Assembly: GCA_002256055.1 (NCBI GenBank)
Contig: NKIE01000116.1
Coordinates: forward strand, 1-7,981
Reading direction: 5' to 3'
Origin: Pseudomonas sp. PGPPP3
GTDB lineage: Bacteria; Pseudomonadota; Gammaproteobacteria; Pseudomonadales; Pseudomonadaceae
DNA: 7,981 nt
Shown: positions 1 to 7,981 of the stretch, piece after piece
How positions within the stretch are numbered: the stretch's first letter is position 1
How the letters are laid out: each line of letters opens with the position of its first letter
Program-made: the position numbers and the translations under genes
The notes under the pieces: model-generated
What the model was told of the DNA's origin: nothing
Database searches by the model: none
Seen by the model: only the letters and a program-made list of their open reading frames with translations

Positions 1-1504
1 GCGCGCACAGCAGCACCACGCTTTTACCCTGGCGTTCCAGGGGCTCCAGCAGGGCTTCCAGGGCCGGGCTGCACAGACCCAGTTCTTCCACCAGGCGATG
101 GTTGCCGAGCTGGTACAACTGGCCGTCGAGCAGGCCGCAGACACCTCGGCCGGGCAGGGCAGTGAAGTTGTCCACCGCCAGCAGAGTCACGCCTTGCTGC
201 TCGGCCAGACGGGCAATGGCCTGGGACACCGGATGGTCGGAGCGCTGGGCCAGACTGGCAGCCAGTTGCGCCGGGTCGCACGCGTCGCTGTGCAGCGCCA
301 GGTAGTCGGTTTGCACCGGGCGGCCGTGGGTCACCGGGGTGGAAATCACCAGCGCACAGGGGCAGGCGATCACCAGCAGCACCAGGGCGCGGTAGGCCCA
401 CTCCAGCCAGGCGCCGCCGAGCAGCAGGGGCGGCAGTAGCGCGACGGCTACGGCCAGAGCAAACACCGTCGGGGTATAGATGCGCGAGAACTGGTCGACG
501 AAGCGCTGGGTCGGCGCCCGCGTGCCCTGGGCCTGCTCCACCGCATGGATGATGCGCGCCAGGGTGCTGTTGTCCGCCGCCGCGCTGACCTGATAGTGCA
601 ACTCGCCACCCTGGTTGATGGTGCCGGCAAACAGCGGGTCGCCGGCAGCTTTGTCCACTGGCAGGCTCTCGCCGGTAATGGGGGCCTGGTTGACCGTGGA
701 CTGCCCGGCGCTGACCACGCCGTCCAGGCCAATGCGCTCGCCTGGACGCACGCGCACCTGGGCGCCAATCGCCACCTGGCTGGTTGGTACGCTCTGCCAG
801 CTGCCGTCGGCCTGTTGCACTGTGGCCTGTTCCGGGGTCAGTGCCAGCAGGCCGTGAATTGCCTGGCGGGCGCGGTCAAGGGACTTGGCCTCGATCAACT
901 CGGCGAGGCTGAAGAGCACCATCACCATCGCCGCTTCCGGCCACTGGCCGATCAGCACGGCGCCAGTGACGGCAATGCTCATCAGCGCATTGATATTCAG
1001 GTTGCGGTTTTTCAGCGCCACCCAGCCTTTCTTATAGGTGCTGAGGCCGGAGAGCAGAATCGCCAGCAGGGCCGCGCCGGCCACGGCCCATTCAGGCGCC
1101 AGAGCGCTGAAGTGCAGCAGTTCGGCCGCCAGCGCCGCCACACCGGCCAGGGCCAGCGGCCACCAGGGCTTGGCGGGCGCCGCGGCAGCGGCGGCAGGCT
1201 GGTCAGCATCCAGAGGCTGGGCGCTGAAACCCAGTTCGTTGATTGCGGCGATGATCGCCTGCTCGTCGGGCAGTTCATGCCAGACGCCGAGCACCCGGTT
1301 CAGCAAGTTGAACTCCAGTTCATGCACGCCGGCCAGTTTGCCCAGGCGTGCCTCGATCAGGCCCTGCTCGGTGGGGCAGTCCATCTGCTCGATGCGCAAG
1401 CGGCTCAGGCGGGCGCCGGCGGGGCGCGGCGTGCTGGCGTTGCTGTCGTTGTTGGGTGCCGGAGTGACCGGGTTGGGGTGCTGATGGTCGCAACAGTGAC
1501 TCAT
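1..1504 (-). CDS. cadA: Cd/Zn/Pb-translocating P1B-type ATPase, 3' end outside window, internal deletion of the phosphorylation site
   Basis: Inner-membrane heavy-metal efflux ATPase of the CadA/ZntA family; 501 codons are visible and the gene continues past the left edge. The frame is open from the ATG at 1504. A His/Cys-containing N-terminus (MSHCCDHQH) precedes one HMA-like metal-binding domain with MDCPTE at residues 41-46. Hydrophobic segments lie at about 113-155 and 171-205. The actuator-domain TGES is at 277-280, the transmembrane metal site CPC at 381-383, and SDHP of the nucleotide-binding domain at 422-425. Oddity: STPVT (388-392) is followed directly by HGRPVQTDY. In this family about 39 residues, including DKTGT with the phosphorylated Asp, normally lie between them. 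Frame is kept, but the product should not be able to form the phosphoenzyme. It is divergent from cadR and expected to be CadR-activated. Family assignment is firm; function of this allele is doubtful. Confidence 0.9.
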   Translation of the reverse strand, partial: MSHCCDHQHPNPVTPAPNNDSNASTPRPAGARLSRLRIEQMDCPTEQGLIEARLGKLAGVHELEFNLLNRVLGVWHELPDEQAIIAAINELGFSAQPLDADQPAAAAAAPAKPWWPLALAGVAALAAELLHFSALAPEWAVAGAALLAILLSGLSTYKKGWVALKNRNLNINALMSIAVTGAVLIGQWPEAAMVMVLFSLAELIEAKSLDRARQAIHGLLALTPEQATVQQADGSWQSVPTSQVAIGAQVRVRPGERIGLDGVVSAGQSTVNQAPITGESLPVDKAAGDPLFAGTINQGGELHYQVSAAADNSTLARIIHAVEQAQGTRAPTQRFVDQFSRIYTPTVFALAVAVALLPPLLLGGAWLEWAYRALVLLVIACPCALVISTPVTHGRPVQTDYLALHSDACDPAQLAASLAQRSDHPVSQAIARLAEQQGVTLLAVDNFTALPGRGVCGLLDGQLYQLGNHRLVEELGLCSPALEALLEPLERQGKSVVLLCA

Positions 1505-1510
1505 GGGATG

Positions 1511-1516
1511 CTCCTC
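1511..1516 (-). promoter_or_regulatory. Ribosome binding site of cadA
   Basis: GAGGAG on the minus strand lies 6 nt upstream of the ATG at 1504-1502, a good match to the Shine-Dalgarno consensus with normal spacing. It supports this start, which also begins with the Cys/His-containing N-terminus expected of the family. Confidence 0.75.
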
Positions 1517-1533
1517 GGTAAGCCGTGTTGCAC

Positions 1534-1564
1534 AGTCAACACCCTGCAGCCACTATAGGGTCAA
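1534..1564 (-). promoter_or_regulatory. MerR-family (CadR) operator within the cadA promoter
   Basis: Read on the minus strand, a -35 TTGACC (1564-1559) and a poor -10 TTGACT (1539-1534) are separated by 19 bp. This over-long spacer is the hallmark of promoters that MerR-type regulators activate by DNA distortion. The spacer region holds an imperfect inverted repeat at 1541-1561, with ACCCT at one end, AGGGT at the other, and matching AG/CT inner positions. The layout resembles known zntA and cadA promoters. CadR bound here should repress without metal and activate with Cd, Pb or Zn. The same short gap must also hold the cadR promoter, so autoregulation is likely, but no convincing plus-strand -10/-35 pair was found. 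The site is seen in sequence; the regulator assignment is inferred from adjacency. Confidence 0.8.
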
Positions 1565-1584
1565 GCACCCTGTTGGAGGCAATC

Positions 1585-2034
1585 ATGAAGATCGGTGAAC
1601 TGGCCACCCTGGCCGACTGCCCGGTACAGACCATCCGCTATTACGAGCGTGAGGGCCTGCTGCCGCCGCCGGCGCGCAGCGACGGTAATTACCGGCTGTA
1701 CAGCCCTGAGCATAGCGAGCGGCTGACCTTTATCCGCAACTGCCGCAGCCTGGACATGACCCTCAACGAGATCCGCAGCCTGCTCAACTTGCGCGACCGC
1801 CCGCAAGACGACTGCGCCAGCGTCAACCAGCTGATCGACGCACATATCCAGCATGTGCAGGCGCGAGTCGCCAGCCTGCAAGCCCTGCAGGAGCAGTTGC
1901 TGGAGTTGCGCCAACGTTGTGCGGCGGCCCAGGAGGTCGAGCACTGCCCGATTTTGCAGCAGTTGAATGTCAGTGGCGGCGTCGGTGCGCTGGTGGACGA
2001 CGATTCCCATGTCGGGCGTAGCCACAGCCATTAA
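1585..2034 (+). CDS. cadR: Cd(II)/Pb(II)-responsive MerR-family transcriptional regulator CadR
   Basis: Cytoplasmic metal-sensing activator/repressor of 149 residues, the usual CadR length. An N-terminal winged helix-turn-helix starts MKIGELATLADCPVQTIRYY, with YYEREGLLPPPAR and the GNYRLY wing following (to about residue 70). A dimerisation helix covers roughly 78-112. The likely metal ligands are Cys77, Cys112 and Cys121, the pattern of CadR/PbrR/ZntR-type sensors. The His-containing tail ends HVGRSHSH, as in Pseudomonas putida CadR, where the C-terminal His segment is reported to add a metal site. The start at 1585 is chosen because GGAGG (1575-1579) sits 5 nt upstream and MKIGEL is the canonical N-terminus. 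An in-frame GTG at 1525 would run through the operator and is rejected. The gene diverges from the cadA-like gene and converges on the T2SS cluster, with 16 bp between the two stop codons. It appears intact although its target gene appears broken. Confidence 0.95.
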   Translation: MKIGELATLADCPVQTIRYYEREGLLPPPARSDGNYRLYSPEHSERLTFIRNCRSLDMTLNEIRSLLNLRDRPQDDCASVNQLIDAHIQHVQARVASLQALQEQLLELRQRCAAAQEVEHCPILQQLNVSGGVGALVDDDSHVGRSHSH

Positions 2035-2048
2035 GCCGCGTGGCGGCT
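2034..2048. terminator. Small stem-loop between convergent genes, possible weak bidirectional terminator
   Basis: A perfect 6-bp GC-rich stem (AGCCGC at 2034-2039, GCGGCT at 2043-2048) with a 3-nt loop fills the 16-bp gap between the cadR stop and the stop of the opposing small T2SS gene. Its position fits a shared terminator, but neither strand has a T-tract after the stem, so intrinsic termination is uncertain. Confidence 0.35.
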
Positions 2049-2050
2049 GG

Positions 2051-2533
2051 TTAGTGCGGGCAAATACCCAGGGTGGTCAGCTCTTCCAGGGGCACCTGCG
2101 GTTGCAGGCTCAGGCAATAGGTACTGGCCTGCGGAGCGGCGGGTGCGCTGGGCGCCTGAGTTGTGGAGGCGGATGAACCCACCGCGTTTTGCAGGTGGAG
2201 CAGGGCCTGGCGGTCGCCGCGTTGTACGCGCACATGGTCGCGGTACACCGCTTGCAGGCTGATGCCCTCGGCGATCAGCTCGCCGGGGCGCACGGCCAGG
2301 GGCGCGGCGCCGGCGATGCTGATCAGGGCCATGGACTTGCTGCTCTGGCTGCTCTGGAAGGCCCCGCTCAATTGCCAGTCCCGCAAACCTTGCAAGGGCT
2401 TGGCTGCCGGCAGGTTGAACGCCGGCACGTGCCAAGCCGCCGCATCCAGATGCAGTTCCACCGCGCTGGCCGGCAGGCTGCTGAGCAGCCCCCAAGCCAG
2501 TGCGATGGCACGCCAGCCGTTAGGGGGCAGCAT
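2051..2533 (-). CDS. Periplasmic protein with a GspC-like HR domain (T2SS accessory)
   Basis: A 160-residue exported protein. Residues 7-24 form a hydrophobic signal sequence ending PASA, so cleavage after residue 24 is likely, although a retained anchor is possible. Residues about 48-116 follow the homology-region pattern of GspC/XcpP: LQGLRDWQLSGAF, then AL.SIAG..PLAVRPGE, then a short strand, then DHVRVQRGDRQALLHL. In GspC this domain contacts the N0 domain of the secretin. A low-complexity Ser/Thr/Ala/Pro stretch (117-137) leads to a short tail with two cysteines (140 and 157) that could form a disulfide. It lacks a clear cytoplasmic N-terminal segment and any coiled coil or PDZ, unlike full GspC. 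The start overlaps the end of the protease gene by 14 bp, suggesting translational coupling and a role with that cargo or the secretin. The HR assignment rests on visual motif matching; the specific function is unknown. Confidence 0.7.
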   Translation of the reverse strand: MLPPNGWRAIALAWGLLSSLPASAVELHLDAAAWHVPAFNLPAAKPLQGLRDWQLSGAFQSSQSSKSMALISIAGAAPLAVRPGELIAEGISLQAVYRDHVRVQRGDRQALLHLQNAVGSSASTTQAPSAPAAPQASTYCLSLQPQVPLEELTTLGICPH

Positions 2534-5305
2534 TGGCCTGATTCAGGCGCACGATCTGCGCCAAATTGCGCCGGCTGACCAGTGGCAGTAGCAGGTTGTC
2601 GGGGTTTACGCTCAGCCCGGTCCACCGCTGGTTGCCGCCACCATGGCAGTTGTACATCGACACTTGGCCGGTGCCGTCGCTCATCGAACTGGTGTTTAGA
2701 TCCATGCACTTGCTGCCCTGTTTGAGCGCCAGGGGCTGGCTGAGGTCGAAGTTCTGCCCGCCATTGGCCAAGTCGCAGGGGCTCAGGCGCAGGCCGCCGG
2801 AGTTGGTCAGGCACAGGGTTGGGTCGGCGCCGCTGTGCACTGCACCGCGGGCATCGATAATCCAGGTTTCGCTGACCGCACCGCTGCAACTCGCTGCCGG
2901 TAAGACCTGCAACTCGCTGCCGGCAGCGTTCAGGCAGTTTGTGCCGTTTTTGATTGCCACGGCAGTTGGCAGCAGCGGATTGCTGTTGAGGTTGAGGGTC
3001 ACGAGCAACTGGCGCAGGGCCGCATCGGCGGCCGGGTTGCCCTGTTCCAGTTGCGGGCGGTAGACGTTGATCCAGCGGTTCAGGCGCAAGGCCCGTTGCT
3101 GCTGGTCCTGATAACGATCGAAGACCGCTCGCGCCTCGGCCGAGAGCCCGTCGGGGTTGTTGCTGTAGCTGTCATACAGTATCTGCGCGTTACCGCTGAG
3201 TACCGGCACCGGCTTGCTGGCCAGGGCCACTAAGGCGGCGTCCAGCTCGGGCAGTTCGACGCTGCGCAGGGCGCTGTAGCCTGCTTCTTTACCGACCACC
3301 ACCGGTGCCGGCATCGGCGGCAGATTTTGCGGCAAGGCCAGGCTGGCCAGTTCGGTGGCGGTGGCCTCTTCCGGGGCTTGGCAGAACAGCTTGGCTTGAG
3401 TCGGCTGCAGGTCTTCGGCCAACTGAATATGCAGCTTGTTAGCGACGCTGCCTAGTCGCCGGCCGGCCACGGCGATGCGCTGCTGGCTGCCGTTGGCGTA
3501 GTCGACGCTCAGCCAGCATTGCCGCGCGGTGGGGTTGGCCACCGGCTCCGGCAGATTGAACACGTTGCCCCAGTTGCTGCGCAGGGCGGGGTAGAGCACC
3601 GCGCTGCCGGTTTCCGGCACATAGCCGCCAAGAATGGTAAACACCGGCACGCCGATGCGCTGCGGTTTGGCGAAGGTTTTCGCGCCGTTATAGAACAGGT
3701 TGTTATCGTTTTGCACCGGCGGTGTCAGCTCCTCCATCTGCCGGGTATTGGTGTTCCATTTCAGGTAGCCGGTGCTCGAGGTACTGCTCGGGATGGCGCG
3801 GTCCAGGCGCGGCTGGATGCCGGTCTTGGCGCTGTAGCCGGTGTAGTGGGTGTAGCGCGACAGCTTGCTGGCAAAGCTGCCGCCAGCCATGGCATCCGGG
3901 GCATAGCTGTACAGGTCGAGGAACTGATGGCTCCACTCGCCCTGCTGGTTGGCGGTGACGGCGGCCGTCCAGTGCACATTGGCACGCATCCGCTTGCGGT
4001 GGCCGATAAAGCCCCAGCCGCTGTCGGCGTGGTGGTTGGACCAGAAGTGGCTCTTCGGTGGCAGGTTGCTGCCTGGGTAGTGGCCCAGGCCGAAGTGGTG
4101 GCCGATCTCATGGCTGAACTCATTGCCCTGGCTACTACAGCATTGCTGTAACGCCCGGCGGTGTGGTGGGCGACCACGCTCTGGAACAGTTGCGGCTGGC
4201 TCTGCGAAGCCATGCTTGAACTGGTGACCCCATAGTTGGCCAGGTTGATGCCGACGCTGATGGTCGACTTGCCGGTGTTCTCGCGCATGTCGCCGGCGTA
4301 CACGCCGCCTTCGGCCGGGCTGAAGGTCGGCTCGACGGGGTTGTGGCTGGCGCCGTCGACGTCGTAAATCGCCCCGCTAGCGACCATCACTCGCGTGAAG
4401 CTAACGTCTTCGTACTGCGCGGAGGTGATGCGTGCCACCGGAATGGTCTGGAAGTAGTCGGTGACGGCCCTGGTCGGTTGCAGGCTGAACCAGTGGCTGC
4501 CGCTTTGTGGCGCGGGCACTAGGAAGCCGGCGCGAATGGTGTGCAGCACCAGTTCGGCAGGCGCGGCAAACTCAATGCCCTCGGCCGCCAACTGGCCATT
4601 GCGGCCTTGGTCATCAGTCAGGCTCCGGCTCAGGCCGGGCTTGACCCAGTCCCACGGCAACACCACCGACCAGGCGCGACGCGAGTAGGTCAGGTCTGGG
4701 CGGCCATCGGTGTTGGAGTAATCGGAGCGGAACAGTTCGTTGGGCGAGCGCAGCGTCAGGGCTGGCAGCGGCTGGCCATTCAGCGTGGCGTTCAGGGTTA
4801 GTTGCTGCAGCTTGCCCAGACTCGGCTCTGGGGTGATCAGCAGCAGCGCCTCGCGCTCGCTGGTCAGGGTCGGCATATTCTTCGCCGCGTTGCCGGCCGG
4901 GTCGACCGAATGGCTTTGCACGAACTGCACCATGGCCGGCAGGTTGCCCGTCAGGTCATGGCGCACCGGACGCGGCTGGCCTGCGCCGTCGATGTCGTAG
5001 AAGGCCACGGCATTCACTTCGTCATCGGTGACGCCCGTGGGCTCGGCAAAGGTGGGGGCGGGCGGGTTCACCGGCGGCGTTACCTCAACGTCCGGAGCGG
5101 TGCCGTGGTCGCCGTCGGGATCGACGGGCTTGCCGCCGGTCTGATCATTGTCGTTGTCATCTTCTGTCGGCGGTACGGGCGGAACCGGGGTGACTACGGG
5201 TGGCGTGACGCTGGGGCTTTTGTCGCCGCCACCCCCGCCGCCACCTTTGGGCAGGCAGCCGCCGAGCAGCAGGGAGGCGAGGCAAATTACGATCAGACGA
5301 GACAT
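2520..5305 (-). pseudogene. M66 (StcE/TagA-like) zinc metalloprotease lipoprotein with ricin-type lectin domain, interrupted by a one-base frameshift
   Basis: Probable T2SS-exported, surface-tethered protease, about 928 residues if the frame is repaired (StcE has about 900). The N-terminus is a lipoprotein signal with lipobox LGGC (Cys17). A seven-Gly run and a Pro/Asp-rich tether to about residue 80 follow. The body contains the zinc signature HEIGHHFGLGH (encoded at 4112-4080), with two or more His ligands and catalytic Glu, then WSNHHADSGWGFIGH as in M66 enzymes. The last 150 residues form three beta-trefoil repeats starting CLNA, CLTN and CMDL, the third ending NQRW, the QxW motif of ricin-B lectins. 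Oddity: the signal-peptide frame reads correctly to about 4139, but the zinc motif lies in the -1 frame. Joining needs one extra base near 4132-4141, and unrepaired translation stops at 3761 without the zinc site. No slippery heptamer is visible. StcE and TagA cleave mucin-type glycoproteins; the substrate here is inferred. Confidence 0.85.
2884..2923. repeat. 17-bp direct repeat inside the lectin-coding part of the protease gene
   Basis: Two identical 17-bp copies starting CTGCAACTCG (2884-2900 and 2907-2923) lie 23 bp apart start to start. Because 23 is not a multiple of three, they are read in different frames on the minus strand (as GSELQ and PAASC). The surrounding beta-trefoil reading frame stays intact. 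Confidence 0.7.
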
Positions 5306-5368
5306 AGGGCACTATCGCTTAAGTAAAAGACTGTTTTTTGTTGTTGCGCCGCCGGGCGCTGCCTGTTG
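5306..5368 (-). promoter_or_regulatory. Intercistronic gap between gspD and the protease gene
   Basis: This 63-bp spacer is the only real gap in the T2SS cluster. Its gspD-proximal half holds a GC-rich hairpin (5346-5359: 5-bp stem GCGCC/GGCGC, 4-nt loop). Its protease-proximal half is strikingly A/T-rich for this genome (AACAAAAAACAG, then CTTTTACTTAAG on the minus strand). On the minus strand the hairpin is followed by an A-tract, not a T-tract, so it is not a standard terminator for gspD. No good Shine-Dalgarno is visible before the protease ATG; an in-frame TAG three codons upstream fixes that ATG as the first possible start in frame. The leader could hold a promoter or a post-transcriptional control site, neither of which can be proved here. 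Confidence 0.4.
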
Positions 5369-7695
<2,327 letters not shown>

Positions 7696-7699
<4 letters not shown>

Positions 7700-7981
7700 G
7701 GGTAGCCCGCCGTGCTCAGTGCCTGGGGTGGCGTGCGGTATAGGCCAAGTCGCTGGCGCTGGCCGTTTACGTCCAACTCCACCTGGCGGGCCTGGATGCT
7801 CAGCAGGCGAACGCCCGGCTGGATCAGGGCGCCGACCTGCAGGCGGCGGGCCGGTTGCCCGGCGCGGGCGATCAGGGCGCTGGACTGCTCTGCCGGCTGG
7901 CGCAGAAAGCAGGCCTGCAGGCGCAGAGCGAGGCTTGCGTTGCGCAGCGGTGCGCTGGCGGGCTGGCCGAACAGGGCGAGG
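7696..7981 (-). CDS. gspC: GspC-like T2SS inner-membrane protein, C-terminal part (5' end outside window)
   Basis: The last 94 codons of a gene that enters from the right edge. The visible protein begins LALFGQP and matches the periplasmic HR domain of GspC/XcpP: SLALRLQACFL, then SSALIARAGQPARRLQVGALIQPGVRLLSI, then ARQVELDVNGQRQRLGL, ending in a short tail AGYP. GspC links the inner-membrane platform to the secretin by HR-N0 contact. No PDZ domain follows the HR domain; in XcpP-type proteins a coiled coil is found instead, but here the protein stops about 15 residues after it, a short form. The stop overlaps the gspD start (ATGA at 7699-7696), the usual C-D order. The N-terminal membrane segment cannot be seen. 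HR assignment is confident; the exact family name is slightly less so. Confidence 0.85.

Noticed and set aside
545..1558. 337-codon open frame on the plus strand
   Set aside because: It lies fully antisense to the ATPase gene, whose HMA, TGES and CPC motifs are clear, and its translation shows no family features. It is a GC-rich shadow frame.
1525..1584. Upstream GTG start for cadR giving 20 more residues
   Set aside because: It would start inside the promoter/operator dyad, lacks a ribosome binding site, and CadR proteins begin MKIGEL.
3761..4130. C-terminal 120 residues of the signal-peptide frame, treated as a real protease end
   Set aside because: After about 4130 this frame becomes Ala/Ser/Arg-rich low-complexity sequence, while the -1 frame carries the zinc site and lectin. 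It is out-of-frame translation, not a domain.
4112..4145. Programmed -1 ribosomal frameshift joining the two protease halves
   Set aside because: Not adopted as the main reading: no slippery heptamer is visible at the joint and no downstream pseudoknot could be confirmed by eye. Kept as a minor possibility only.
3519..4151. 210-codon plus-strand frame opposite the protease gene
   Set aside because: Antisense shadow of the M66 coding region; it has no recognisable motif and no clear ribosome binding site.
5346..5359. Hairpin after gspD as an intrinsic terminator
   Set aside because: In the direction of gspD transcription the stem is followed by A-rich sequence, not a T-tract, so it lacks the terminator signature.

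Overview
The window looks like a chromosomal segment of a GC-rich gammaproteobacterium, most likely a Pseudomonas. Its MerR-type regulator closely resembles Pseudomonas CadR, it sits back to back with a Cd/Zn/Pb-type P1B-ATPase gene, and the other genes belong to a type II secretion system (T2SS). This is judged by recognition of protein families only; no database search was possible.

Region 1 (1-2034) is a heavy-metal resistance pair. The minus-strand gene is cadA/zntA-like and runs off the left edge. The plus-strand gene is cadR. They diverge from an 80-bp gap containing a MerR-family operator-promoter with a 19-bp spacer. The ATPase reads in one open frame, but about 39 codons are missing between the CPC membrane motif and the nucleotide-binding part, including the DKTGT phosphorylation site. 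The encoded pump should therefore be inactive unless the lesion is an assembly error.

Region 2 (2051-7981) is a minus-strand T2SS cluster that converges on cadR. In transcription order it has: the 3' end of a gspC-like gene; gspD, overlapping it by the 4-bp ATGA; after 63 bp, a large gene for an M66 (StcE/TagA-like) zinc metalloprotease lipoprotein with a C-terminal ricin-type beta-trefoil; and, overlapping that gene by 14 bp, a small periplasmic protein with a second GspC-like HR domain. The simplest reading is a secretion module packaged with its own cargo: a secretin, its HR-domain partners and a surface lipoprotein protease probably aimed at glycoproteins.

Three things stand out in region 2. 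The secretin carries a Pro/Ala linker and a C-terminal SPOR-like (peptidoglycan-binding) domain that classical GspD proteins lack. The protease gene has a one-base frameshift just before its zinc-binding motif. A second, separate HR-domain protein closes the cluster. No stretch longer than 300 bases lacks a gene, and no tRNA, rRNA, CRISPR or insertion sequence was seen.
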